DNA of 54,471 nucleotides from Metaruminococcus_A sp050943475 (GTDB lineage: Bacteria; Bacillota; Clostridia; Oscillospirales; Ruminococcaceae). The notes below the pieces were generated by a model that did not search any database, was not told the DNA's origin, and worked only from the letters and a program-made list of their open reading frames with translations. The stretch is from contig JBMNPF010000014.1 of the NCBI GenBank assembly GCA_050943475.1, forward strand, positions 1-54,471, written 5' to 3'. This document shows, one piece after another, positions 42,029 through 50,215 of this stretch (the first letter of the stretch is position 1; the number at the start of each line of letters is the position of its first letter). The position numbers and the translations under genes were made by a program.

Positions 42029-42817
42029 GTGAAAAGGAAAGCGATTGTATCACTTATTCTGTGTATTTGTACGGTTTTTGTGCTGTTTGCGGGATGTAAA
42101 ATTGAAACCCCGGATGAAGTGGCGGGCGTGGCGGCCTCTACCTTGTTTGGTTCAGACAGTTCTTCTGTTTCGAAAGAGGCTTCCTCGCCGGACGGCAGCA
42201 CGCCGGATACATCGGATGGGGATGCGGCTTCCTCACCGGATTTATCTGCGCCGGCGGAAGGAACGTCTTCTGCGCCGCAGGATTCTTCAAGTGCATCCAG
42301 TTCTTCGCCGGATCCATACCAGACCGCTCCGGTGCCGGAGGGAAAGCCCCAGCCGGTGGAACCGCAGGATCAGAATCCGGATCAGGGAAAGGTGAAGTAC
42401 TGCACCCTTTCGGTGGAGTGCAAGACCATCCTGGACAATATTGACGCGTTGAAAAAGGAAAAACTTTCGGTCTTGCCGGAAGACGGCGTTATTTTTGCAG
42501 AACGGCAGGTTGTTTTTTATGAAGGGGAATCGGTCTTTGATGTGCTCAACCGTGAGATGAAGAAAAACCGTATCCACATGGAATTCCGTGCGACGCCCAT
42601 TTACAACAGCAACTATATTGCGGGCATTCACAACCTGTATGAATTTGACTGCGGCGACCTTTCCGGCTGGATGTATTCGGTAAACGGCTGGTACCCGAAT
42701 TATGGGTGCAGCCGGTATGAGGTCAAAGAAGGCGATGTGATCCGCTGGAACTACACCTGTGATTTGGGCCGGGATTTGGGTGCAGAGATGCCGGAAGGGC
42801 AGGGAGGACAGCCTTGA
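42029..42817 (+). CDS. DUF4430 lipoprotein (transcobalamin-like domain)
   Basis: A 262-residue lipoprotein. The signal peptide ends in the lipobox LFAGC with Cys23. A Ser/Pro/Asp-rich linker (about 30-110) leads to a DUF4430 domain (about 150-258) with the family motif GWMYSVNGWYPNYGCSRYEVKEGDVIRWNYTCDLG. DUF4430 is related to the C-terminal domain of eukaryotic transcobalamin and intrinsic factor. I infer that it is the membrane-tethered corrinoid-binding partner of the ECF transporter. The GTG at 42029 has AAGGAG upstream; an in-frame ATG six codons before overlaps the site. It overlaps the EcfT start (TTGA). Confidence 0.85.
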   Translation: MKRKAIVSLILCICTVFVLFAGCKIETPDEVAGVAASTLFGSDSSSVSKEASSPDGSTPDTSDGDAASSPDLSAPAEGTSSAPQDSSSASSSSPDPYQTAPVPEGKPQPVEPQDQNPDQGKVKYCTLSVECKTILDNIDALKKEKLSVLPEDGVIFAERQVVFYEGESVFDVLNREMKKNRIHMEFRATPIYNSNYIAGIHNLYEFDCGDLSGWMYSVNGWYPNYGCSRYEVKEGDVIRWNYTCDLGRDLGAEMPEGQGGQP

Positions 42818-43701
42818 AAGATCACTTTTCAACCTTTCATCCGGTTGTGAATTTTGTCTACTTTGCAGCGGTGATTGTGTTCAGCATGTTTTTTATGCAC
42901 CCGGTATTTCTAGGAATATCCTTGGCAAGCGCCGTCATATATTCCATTTATCTCAATGGGATGCGGGCGGTAAAGTTTAATTTGCTTGGCATGCTGCCCA
43001 TGCTTTTGGTCGTTGCGCTGTTAAATCCGCTGCTCAGTCATGCGGGGGCGACCATTCTGCTTTACATCAACGACAACCCCATTACGCTGGAATCCATTTT
43101 GTATGGAGTTGCCAGCGCGGTGATGTTTGTTTCGGTCATTATCTGGTTTTCGTGCTATAATGCTGTTATGACGTCGGACAAGTTTATCTACCTCTTTGGA
43201 AAACTCATTCCGGCGCTGTCTCTTATTCTCTCCATGACGCTGCGTTTTGTCCCCAAATTCAAGGCGCAGATTCGGGTGATTTCCAACGCTCAAAAGTGTA
43301 TTGGCCGGGATGTGTCAAACGGAAGTGTTTTGAAACGGGCGCGCAACGGGATTAAAATTATTTCAATTCTGGTGACGTGGGCGCTGGAAAACGCCATTGA
43401 AACAGCCGATTCCATGCGCTGCCGCGGCTATGGCCTCAAAGGCCGGACGGCTTTTTCCAATTATCGGTTTGATAAGAGGGACCAGGCGGCGCTTGCGGTG
43501 ATTTTTGGCCTTGTTCTGCTCTTAATTGCCGGGATGGCGCTGGGTGAAAACAACATGCAGTATTTTCCGGTAGTTGCCGCAAAACCGGTGACGCCGCTCA
43601 GCTTTGTTTTTTATGCCGGATATGCCGCTCTGCTGTTGTTTCCGGTTGCAATTAATGTTACGGAGGACGTAAAATGGGCTCGTTTACAATCAGAAATGTG
43701 A
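42814..43701 (+). CDS. ECF transporter transmembrane subunit EcfT
   Basis: A 295-residue membrane protein with about six segments. The C-terminal cytoplasmic coupling region has LKRARNGIKIISILVTWALENAIETADSMRCRGYG, including one of the Ala-Arg motifs that contact the ATPases. The start is TTG at 42814, overlapping the DUF4430 stop as TTGA, with GGGAGG upstream. It is dedicated to this operon. The overlap of 28 bases with the ATPase gene suggests coupling. Confidence 0.9.
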   Translation: MKDHFSTFHPVVNFVYFAAVIVFSMFFMHPVFLGISLASAVIYSIYLNGMRAVKFNLLGMLPMLLVVALLNPLLSHAGATILLYINDNPITLESILYGVASAVMFVSVIIWFSCYNAVMTSDKFIYLFGKLIPALSLILSMTLRFVPKFKAQIRVISNAQKCIGRDVSNGSVLKRARNGIKIISILVTWALENAIETADSMRCRGYGLKGRTAFSNYRFDKRDQAALAVIFGLVLLLIAGMALGENNMQYFPVVAAKPVTPLSFVFYAGYAALLLFPVAINVTEDVKWARLQSEM

Positions 43702-45371
43702 GCTTTTCCTACCCGGAAAAGGAACAGAAGGCCCTGGAACAGGTGAATCTTACGGTGGAGGACGGTGAATTTGTCGTCATCTGCGGCAAATCCGGCTGCG
43801 GAAAATCCACCCTTCTCCGGCACCTCAAGCCAATCCTTTCTCCGCATGGAACGCTGGAGGGGGAAATCCTGTTTGACGGAGCCCCCCTTTCAAGTCTGGA
43901 TTTGCGGGAGCAGGCGGCAAAAATTGGGTATGTTCTGCAAAACCCGGACAACCAGATTGTCACCGACAAGGTGTGGCACGAACTGGCGTTTGGTTTGGAG
44001 AGCTTAGGGTTTAACAACCATACCATCCGGCTGTGGGTTGCGGAAATGGCCAGCTTTTTTGGAATTCAGGAATGGTTCATGAAAAATGTAACCGAGCTTT
44101 CCGGCGGGCAGAAGCAGCTTTTAAACCTTGCCTCGATTATGGCGATGCAGCCGGAAGTGCTGATTTTGGATGAACCGACCTCCCAGCTTGACCCGATTGC
44201 TGCGTCCGAGTTTTTGGAAACGGTACAAAAAATCAACAATGAGCTTGGCGTAACGGTTATCCTGACCGAGCACCGTTTGGAGGAGGTTCTTCCAATGGCG
44301 GATAAGGCGTTTGTTATGGACGCCGGAAAAATCATTGCTCAAGGGACGCCGCAGCAGGTGGGGGAAGTGCTGAAAGAGCGTGGAGACGATATGTTTGTCT
44401 CAATGCCGAGCGCCATGCAGATTTACGCGGGTATCCCTTCGGAGCTGCCGTGCCCCATTACGGTTAAGGACGGGCGGCGGTTTTTGAACGCCCTTCCGTT
44501 GAATGAAGGGCCCGCCGCTCTGGATGCGGCGGAGAGTTTGCCGGAACCGCAGCGCGGGAAGGCAGAACCGGTTATCCGTTTGAAGGATGTATGGTTTCGT
44601 TATGAAAAGCAAGGAAAGGATGTTATAAAAGGGCTGTCTTTTGCGGTTGAGCCGGGGACGTTCCACGCTATTGTAGGCGGGAACGGCACCGGCAAAACAA
44701 CGACGCTGTCGCTCATCAGCGGGATTTGCAGACCTTACCGCGGCAAGGTGCTGCTGAATGGAAAACCAATTCAAAAGTACCAGGATGCAGAGCTGTTTTA
44801 TGAAAACCTTGGGGTATTGCCGCAGAATCCGCAGGCGTTGTTTGTCAAAAAAACGGTACGGCTGGATTTAATGGAGATGTTGAGCGGCAGGGGCCTTTCC
44901 AAAGAGGAAAAGGAAGCACAGGTGCTGGAAGCTGCAGGGTTGGTTGAACTTGAGAATTTGCTGGAAAGCCATCCTTATGACCTGAGCGGCGGGGAGCAGC
45001 AGCGGGCGGCGCTTGCCAAGGTACTGCTGTTAAAACCCCGAATCCTGCTGCTGGACGAACCAACCAAGGGCTTGGACGCCTGTTTTAAGCAGAAACTTGC
45101 AGGGATTCTGAAACAGCTTCAGCAAAACGGCGTGACCATTCTAATGGTCTCTCACGACATTGAATTTTGTGCAAAATACGCCGACGCTTGTTCCATGTTT
45201 TTTGATGGCAGTGTTGTGACGACCAATACAGCCCGCCGCTTTTTCTGCGGCAACAATTTTTATACCACCGCGGCAAACCGGATGGCGCGCCATCTTTTTG
45301 CGGAAGCCGTGACAAATGAGGATGTGATTGAGGCATGCAGCCGGAGACTTCGGCCAAGCGCGGCCGTTTGA
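43674..45371 (+). CDS. Fused double ATPase of an ECF transporter (EcfA-EcfA')
   Basis: A 565-residue protein with two ABC domains in one chain. Domain 1 (about 1-245) has CGKSGCGKST (38-46), LSGGQKQLL and VLILDEPTSQLD. Domain 2 (about 300-530) has GGNGTGKTT (335-343), LSGGEQQRA and ILLLDEPTKGLD. Both sites appear intact, so both can hydrolyse ATP. In most ECF systems the two ATPases are separate genes; here they are fused. It starts with ATG 28 bases inside ecfT. It energises the S component at 45335. Confidence 0.93.
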   Translation: MGSFTIRNVSFSYPEKEQKALEQVNLTVEDGEFVVICGKSGCGKSTLLRHLKPILSPHGTLEGEILFDGAPLSSLDLREQAAKIGYVLQNPDNQIVTDKVWHELAFGLESLGFNNHTIRLWVAEMASFFGIQEWFMKNVTELSGGQKQLLNLASIMAMQPEVLILDEPTSQLDPIAASEFLETVQKINNELGVTVILTEHRLEEVLPMADKAFVMDAGKIIAQGTPQQVGEVLKERGDDMFVSMPSAMQIYAGIPSELPCPITVKDGRRFLNALPLNEGPAALDAAESLPEPQRGKAEPVIRLKDVWFRYEKQGKDVIKGLSFAVEPGTFHAIVGGNGTGKTTTLSLISGICRPYRGKVLLNGKPIQKYQDAELFYENLGVLPQNPQALFVKKTVRLDLMEMLSGRGLSKEEKEAQVLEAAGLVELENLLESHPYDLSGGEQQRAALAKVLLLKPRILLLDEPTKGLDACFKQKLAGILKQLQQNGVTILMVSHDIEFCAKYADACSMFFDGSVVTTNTARRFFCGNNFYTTAANRMARHLFAEAVTNEDVIEACSRRLRPSAAV

Positions 45372-46066
45372 GTAAGCGCACCGTTGTTGCGAGTATTTTA
45401 ATTATTGTTGTCATACCGCTTTTGATTGCGTTTGGCATCCTGTACCTTGAGGATCGGAGCTATTATCTCATCAGCGTACTGATCATTGCCTGCACCATGG
45501 TCCCTTTCTTCATGGTGTTTGAAAAGCGTAAACCACAGGCGCGGGAACTGGTGGTTATTGCCGTTCTGTGCGCCATTGCGGTAGCGGGCCGGGCTGCCTT
45601 TTTCTGGCTGCCGCAGTTTAAACCGGTAACGGCGATTGTCATTATTGCGGGCGTCTGTTTCGGCGCGGAAAGCGGTTTCCTGGTGGGGGTGGTCACGGGT
45701 TTTGTCTCAAACTTTTTTATGGGGCAGGGGCCGTGGACGCCGTGGCAGATGTTCTGCTTTGGCATCATTGGCTTTTTGGCGGGCATTTTGTTTAAAAAAG
45801 GGTTTCTCCAGAAAAAAATCCTGCCGCTCTGTGTGTACGGCGGGCTTTCCACCTTTTTTATCTACGGGGGGATTATCAACATCAGTTCGCTTACCATGTT
45901 TGGAAGCAGCATTACCTGGCAGACTTTGATGACGGTTTATGTTTCTGCAATCCCGTTTGACGCGATTCATGCGGCCTCAACGGTGGTGTTTCTTTTGCTG
46001 TTTGCCCGCCCGATGATGGAAAAACTCGACCGTATCAAGATCAAATATGGCATGATTGAACCGTAG
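45335..46066 (+). CDS. ECF transporter S component, probably cobalamin-specific (CbrT-like)
   Basis: A 243-residue membrane protein with about six to seven hydrophobic segments, including a C-terminal AVAGRAAFFWLPQFKPVTAIVI and GVVTGFVSNFFMGQGPWTPWQM, patterns of ECF substrate-binding subunits. The N-terminal Ala-x3-Ala interaction surface appears around VIAVLCAIAVAGRAA. The S component sets specificity; a corrinoid is inferred from the B12 riboswitch, the DUF4430 gene and DUF71, and CbrT is the name used for predicted B12 S components. The start overlaps the ATPase by 37 bases. Confidence 0.82.
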   Translation: MQPETSAKRGRLSKRTVVASILIIVVIPLLIAFGILYLEDRSYYLISVLIIACTMVPFFMVFEKRKPQARELVVIAVLCAIAVAGRAAFFWLPQFKPVTAIVIIAGVCFGAESGFLVGVVTGFVSNFFMGQGPWTPWQMFCFGIIGFLAGILFKKGFLQKKILPLCVYGGLSTFFIYGGIINISSLTMFGSSITWQTLMTVYVSAIPFDAIHAASTVVFLLLFARPMMEKLDRIKIKYGMIEP

Positions 46067-46077
46067 GAGAATTCAGC

Positions 46078-46728
46078 ATGAAATTTGCAATGTCATATAG
46101 CTGCGGAAAGGACAGTGCGCTTGCACTATACCGGATGATCCAGCAGGGGCATGAGCCGGTTGCTCTGGTGGTAACGGTGAATGAGGCCCAGCAGCGCTCC
46201 TGGTTTCACGGCGTACAGCAGGAGCTGCTGGACGCTGTTTCGGACAGCGTGGGAATCCCCCTGGTGCTGTGCCGGTGCAGGCCCGAGGCATACGCAGAAG
46301 CTTTTGAGTCCGGGCTTCTCCGAGCAAAGGAAATGGGGGCAGCCGCCTGTGTGTTCGGCGATATTGACGAGCTGGGACATCGGGAATGGGATGAGGCGCG
46401 CTGCAAAGCGGTTGGTCTTGACTGTGTACTGCCGTTGTGGCAGCAGGGCAGAGAGGCGTTGACCCGGGAAGGAATTGAGGCGGGGCTGAAAGCAATGGTT
46501 AAAATTGTACAGCTTTGCTCGCTGGACGCCTCCTATTTGGGCAGAACACTGGATTGGGAATTGGCAAAGGCCATTCAGGCGGCTGGAGCGGATATGTGTG
46601 GTGAAAACGGCGAATACCATACCTTTGTTTATGACGGTCCGCTGTTTCGGTATCCGGTTCCGCTTGAGAACCGGGGAATTGTAGAATTTGGAACCCATGC
46701 AGCGGTGGATCTTGCGTTAAAAAAGTAA
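46078..46728 (+). CDS. DUF71/COG2102 (diphthine-ammonia-ligase family) ATP-binding protein
   Basis: A 216-residue member of the Dph6-like ATP-pyrophosphatase family. The N-terminal PP-loop is SYSCGKDSALAL (6-17) and the C-terminal family motif is GENGEYHTFVYDGPLF. Eukaryotic and archaeal members amidate diphthine, which bacteria lack. Comparative genomics has proposed a bacterial subgroup in B12 salvage, linked to B12 riboswitches, and the position here as the last gene of such an operon fits that prediction. AGGAG precedes the ATG, and a strong terminator follows. Confidence 0.88.
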   Translation: MKFAMSYSCGKDSALALYRMIQQGHEPVALVVTVNEAQQRSWFHGVQQELLDAVSDSVGIPLVLCRCRPEAYAEAFESGLLRAKEMGAAACVFGDIDELGHREWDEARCKAVGLDCVLPLWQQGREALTREGIEAGLKAMVKIVQLCSLDASYLGRTLDWELAKAIQAAGADMCGENGEYHTFVYDGPLFRYPVPLENRGIVEFGTHAAVDLALKK

Positions 46729-46761
46729 CAGGCAGGGCATTTTATGCCCTGCCTGTTTGTT
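46727..46761 (+). terminator. Terminator of the cobalamin operon
   Basis: AACAGGCAGGGCAT (46727-46740) and ATGCCCTGCCTGTT (46744-46757) form a perfect 14-bp stem with a 3-nt loop, followed by T residues. The bases 46762-46885 hold no gene I can support. Confidence 0.92.
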
Positions 46762-46885
46762 TGCAGCTATGAAATCATTTCAATAAGTATTTCTTTATGC
46801 GACGGTATAAAAACCGTTTTCGTGTTGGAATAACGCACACCGATTGGCGGAGTAGGCAGATGATGCTTACGGATGTGCAGCCTGG

Positions 46886-48358
46886 TCACTGCGTACGCGA
46901 ATAAAGGGTATGATAGGCTGAATTTAAAAGGGAGCCGCTGGTGTCGTGCGAGAGTTCCCATGCGCCGACGCCGGCCATGCCGAGGGACTTTGCCAAGGAT
47001 ACCTTTGCCGCAATGGACTGTGGATCCTCATAGGAAAGAAAGGTATTGTTTCCAAACAGATAGGGAACCTTTGCGGTTTCGTGCAGGTGTTTGGCGTAGG
47101 CGGGGTTATTCAGATAAGAATTGCGCACGGTATTGTAGCTAATGGATTTTGCAGAGGAAAAGGTGCTGTAAAGGCCGTTGTTCTGGCTGCTGACTCCCTG
47201 ATATATGTAACCGTAAAAGGGCATGCCAAGCACCAGCTTTTTGGGGGAAAACCCTTTGTAAAGGTAAGCGGATACGCCGTCGTATACACTGGTTTTGTAT
47301 TGCGGGGAGCTTTCCTGCGGCTGATAAAGCGGGGCGTTCAAATCGGCATAACGATCCCATGGGCCATGCATGTCGTAGGTCATGACAAAGATGTAATCGA
47401 CCAGGCTGGCAACGCTTTGCGGCTCAATTTTTGAAAGATAGCTGGTATTGGCCGCTCCGGCAATGGTGAGATAGTAGCTGCGTCCGTCCTTTTGGCTCTG
47501 CGCATCCAGCTTTTCACGGATTGCTTTGAGCAGTAGGGTGAAATTCTGCTTGTCCTGCGGACGGTTGATGCTTCCGGCAGGACCGCCGGAAACGGGGTAT
47601 TCCCAGTCGAGATCAATTCCGTCAAAGCCGTGATCCAAAATAAAATCCAAACAGCTCTGCGCAAAGGCATCTCTTCTGGCACTGGTGGAAGCAATGTCGG
47701 AAAAATAGGTGGAATAGTCCCATCCACCGACCGATATCAAGGTTTTCAAATGCCGGTTTGTTTGCTTCAAGGCCCGTAGAGCGGCAAAATTTTTGCGATC
47801 ATTGGCGGGATCGGCCAGTGCGATTGCATTGGCCGCCGGATCAATTTTTGCAAAAGCATAGTTTAAATGGGTGAGCTGGCGAGCTGGAACACTTTGTGGG
47901 GAATATCCCTTGTAAGACGACCAGCCGGTGTAATAGCCGACAACAATTTTTCCGGCTGGCGTCGGTTCAGGCAGGGAGGGAGTAGAAGGGCCAGAAGAGC
48001 TGGCAGAGCCGTTTCCGCTTCCGCCGGGCGTATTGGGATGGCTCGGGGAGACGCTGCTGCCGCTGGAGCCTCCGGGCAATTCGCTGTTTTCCTCCGAGTG
48101 CGGAGGCGTTTCATCCGCCTTGGGAAAAGACTCTGTTGAAGACAAAGAAGAACTGCCGCTGTTATCGGCCTGGATGTTTGGAAATTCTGTTTCCGAATCT
48201 TCCGGTTCTGCACCGCCGGAAACCAAAGAAGTACTTTCTGAAACAAGGCTGTTGTCTTGAGCGGGGTGGACTGCGGTGCCCATCCCGGTGGAAAGTGTCA
48301 TCATCAAGACAAGAATTACAAGGCCAATTTGTTTGAATTTCCGCAACACACGCTCCAT
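46886..48358 (-). CDS. Secreted glycoside hydrolase family 18 (chitinase-like) protein
   Basis: A 490-residue secreted enzyme. A signal peptide (about 1-30) is followed by a Ser/Gly/Pro-rich linker (about 40-135) and a GH18 barrel from residue 137 (GKIVVGYYTGW). The active-site DGIDLDWE motif has Asp246, Asp249, Asp251 and catalytic Glu253, all intact; the second conserved motif is FVMTYDMHG. It should cleave beta-1,4-GlcNAc polymers (chitin or peptidoglycan-like glycans). Start uncertain: ATG at 48358 has GG too close; GTG three codons later has a better-placed AAAGGA. Confidence 0.9.
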   Translation of the reverse strand: MERVLRKFKQIGLVILVLMMTLSTGMGTAVHPAQDNSLVSESTSLVSGGAEPEDSETEFPNIQADNSGSSSLSSTESFPKADETPPHSEENSELPGGSSGSSVSPSHPNTPGGSGNGSASSSGPSTPSLPEPTPAGKIVVGYYTGWSSYKGYSPQSVPARQLTHLNYAFAKIDPAANAIALADPANDRKNFAALRALKQTNRHLKTLISVGGWDYSTYFSDIASTSARRDAFAQSCLDFILDHGFDGIDLDWEYPVSGGPAGSINRPQDKQNFTLLLKAIREKLDAQSQKDGRSYYLTIAGAANTSYLSKIEPQSVASLVDYIFVMTYDMHGPWDRYADLNAPLYQPQESSPQYKTSVYDGVSAYLYKGFSPKKLVLGMPFYGYIYQGVSSQNNGLYSTFSSAKSISYNTVRNSYLNNPAYAKHLHETAKVPYLFGNNTFLSYEDPQSIAAKVSLAKSLGMAGVGAWELSHDTSGSLLNSAYHTLYSRTQ

Positions 48359-48374
48359 CCTTTAAAATTTATTT

Positions 48375-48391
48375 CCTATTATATCAATAGG
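48375..48391. promoter_or_regulatory. Dyad overlapping the GH18 -10 region
   Basis: CCTATT-N5-AATAGG is a perfect inverted repeat covering a minus-strand TATAAT (48383-48378) with a poor -35. It may be an operator. Within 48359-48822 only this and the terminator below are recognisable. Confidence 0.4.
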
Positions 48392-48495
48392 ATTTAGCTT
48401 TATTGTATAAAAAAAGAAATCGTTTGACAACCATCAAGATCTGGAAGCGGAAAAGAGTTTTGTATTTTTCTGTGAAACTTTAAACTGTAAAAGAT

Positions 48496-48540
48496 AAAAA
48501 GCCCGTAACAATGGAAAAATCCCACGATTACGAGCTTTTT
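48496..48540. terminator. Terminator-like inverted repeat
   Basis: AAAAAGCCCGTAA pairs with TTACGAGCTTTTT with one mismatch (arms 48496-48508 and 48528-48540). The T-run on the plus side and the A-rich other side allow use in both directions. Confidence 0.55.
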
Positions 48541-48822
48541 GTTTTATCTACCGGGTACAAAAAGATGCCAATGGATTTTTGAACTGAGAATCTGAATCCT
48601 CGTAATAACAAGACCTTCGAATACATAAAATCGAATATGCCGATAGCCAAGCACTTTTAGAGATCGATTCAAATTAGATAGATGGGTTCAGACTTTAAAA
48701 CTTTTTGTTTTCATCACTCTGTTTTCACCGTTTTGGATTTTTGTGTCCAGTTTCAAGACGAAGAAAAAACGGCTAAAATCCGCACAAAATAAGGCTTTGC
48801 CGCAAAAACATATATTGAAGAT

Positions 48823-49272
48823 TCATTTTGTTGACGGTTTCCAGTAATTCAGCTTTGGCAGTTGAGTCTCAAAATAGGCCTTCGCCTGTTCTGGAGGCCA
48901 CTTTTCGTTAGACATATGCCTCACCAGGAAATCTATCAATTCCTCAAGACTTGTGTAAACAAAATTTCCGTTGTTATAGCACCATTTACAGTATTCTTCG
49001 TTGAATGTGCCGTCCAGCTCTTCGCTGATGCAAGATTCATCCAATGGCATGCCGCAACATTGGCAGACCAGTTGCCGGGGAGACCCCAAGAGCGTATTGA
49101 TAGAAACATGGAATAGTTTTGACAGTAGTTTTAGCGTTTCTACATTGGGGATAGTTTCGCCAGTTTCCCAGCGAGAAACAGCCTGCCGTGTAACCAGGAC
49201 TTTTTCAGCAAGCTGGTCCTGGGACAATCCGTTTTTAGTACGCAAATCCCGTAAAATATCCTTTATATCCAT
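48823..49272 (-). CDS. XRE-family regulator with C-terminal zinc ribbon
   Basis: A 149-residue protein. An N-terminal XRE helix-turn-helix (about 5-62, GLSQDQLAEKVLVTRQAVSR) is followed by a zinc-ribbon-like domain with CQCCGMPL and CKWC, supplying four cysteines (about 70-105), and a short helical tail. The zinc ribbon matches small PF12674-type domains seen in clostridial regulators. The target is unknown. GAGGTGG precedes the ATG. It stands alone. Confidence 0.87.
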   Translation of the reverse strand: MDIKDILRDLRTKNGLSQDQLAEKVLVTRQAVSRWETGETIPNVETLKLLSKLFHVSINTLLGSPRQLVCQCCGMPLDESCISEELDGTFNEEYCKWCYNNGNFVYTSLEELIDFLVRHMSNEKWPPEQAKAYFETQLPKLNYWKPSTK

Positions 49273-49405
49273 TCAAATCACCACCTCATAGCGATATTCT
49301 ACCACTACGACAATGAAAAACAAAGCAACTTGCTGTTGCTGCCAAATAATTCTGTAATCTTTTCCTCGCATAGCAACATGTGTTTGTTTATGGGTCATAA
49401 AAGAA

Positions 49406-49447
49406 AAGCTACATTTCAGTCTTACTTTCAAGACTGAAATGTAGCTT
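49406..49447 (-). terminator. 18-bp perfect hairpin, terminator of the AT-rich gene pair
   Basis: AAGCTACATTTCAGTCTT (49406-49423) and its exact complement (49430-49447) flank a 6-nt loop. On the minus strand TTTTCTTTT follows. The rest of 49273-49599 shows nothing else. Confidence 0.75.
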
Positions 49448-49599
49448 CCTACTTGTGAAAGGTACATGAAAAAGATTTTTTTGGCTTTTCGGCTGTTAGA
49501 GTTGAACTTTTGCAGTATGGAAAGGTTGGTAGTCTAAATCGCAGAGCTTAGTGCTACATTCTGTCATTTATAGTTTTTCTTAGGTATCGCTGCACAATG

Positions 49600-50091
49600 T
49601 TATTCTATTCCTTGTCCGGTAACAACAAGATGGTCATTTTTTGAATTTCTTTCAAAAAAACGCCAACATTCTTCTGCTGCCGTATTTTGGAACACTTCTA
49701 TGAAAACGTTCTGGCTTAGTTCAATTAACAAATCACCAAAATTGCTGACAGTCACTTTTTGGATTGTTAAACGTCCTTCATTTTCTTTTTTGAATTGTTT
49801 AACCCACTCGTCATACCGATTAAATCCTTGTACGTCCCAGTCAAATGTATCCCAATCAAAAGACGGACTATTTTTCAATGTTTCTGTTGGCTCAAACATA
49901 TCCAAGTTGGCAATTAAAATCTTTTCATTTGTACGAATACGGAAAGCAGTTTGTAAATGCAAAGCGTATTCAGAATCACCAACATGAAAACCTATCCACG
50001 ACATAGACGCTATACGTCCTATGGTAATGCCTGTTGCTCCCACTAAAACTTTTATCTGATTTTTAATATGATTGATATCATTCTGTTTCAT
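49600..50091 (-). CDS. Unknown small protein downstream of the DUF4417 gene (possible partner or immunity protein)
   Basis: A 163-residue soluble protein I do not recognise. Visible features are a beta-rich first half (VLVGATGITIGRIASMSWIGFHVG, YALHLQTAFRIR), an aromatic section with SFDWDTFDWDV, and a C-terminal helical half. Size and acidic character resemble polymorphic-toxin immunity proteins, but that is inference. AAAGGTGGA precedes the ATG at 50091; a longer frame to 50181 overlaps the frameshifted end of the upstream gene. It lies 16 bases after that gene's restored stop. Its base composition is visibly more AT-rich than the flanks. Confidence 0.6.
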   Translation of the reverse strand: MKQNDINHIKNQIKVLVGATGITIGRIASMSWIGFHVGDSEYALHLQTAFRIRTNEKILIANLDMFEPTETLKNSPSFDWDTFDWDVQGFNRYDEWVKQFKKENEGRLTIQKVTVSNFGDLLIELSQNVFIEVFQNTAAEECWRFFERNSKNDHLVVTGQGIE

Positions 50092-50107
50092 TATAAAATC
50101 CACCTTT

Positions 50108-50215
50108 CTATTTACCAAACAGCTCTTGAGCAGATTGCAATAGTTCTTGATAACCCATACCTTCATGACTAATAGCTTCATGTAACTCTCTTTGCTGTTG
50201 TTTTGATAAGTCTAA
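50108..50215 (-). pseudogene. Out-of-frame C-terminal continuation of the DUF4417 gene
   Basis: In the -1 frame, directly after the in-frame TAG at 50212-50214, 35 codons continue with LDLSKQQQRELHEAISHEG and GYQELLQSAQELFGK to a TAG at 50108-50110. The sequence is protein-like and joins smoothly to FRDIAK at the end of the upstream frame. The junction is an A6 run (50216-50221). Confidence 0.75.

Noticed and set aside
49273..49467. 64-codon minus-strand frame upstream of the XRE gene
   Set aside because: It runs through the 18-bp terminator hairpin and has no start signal.
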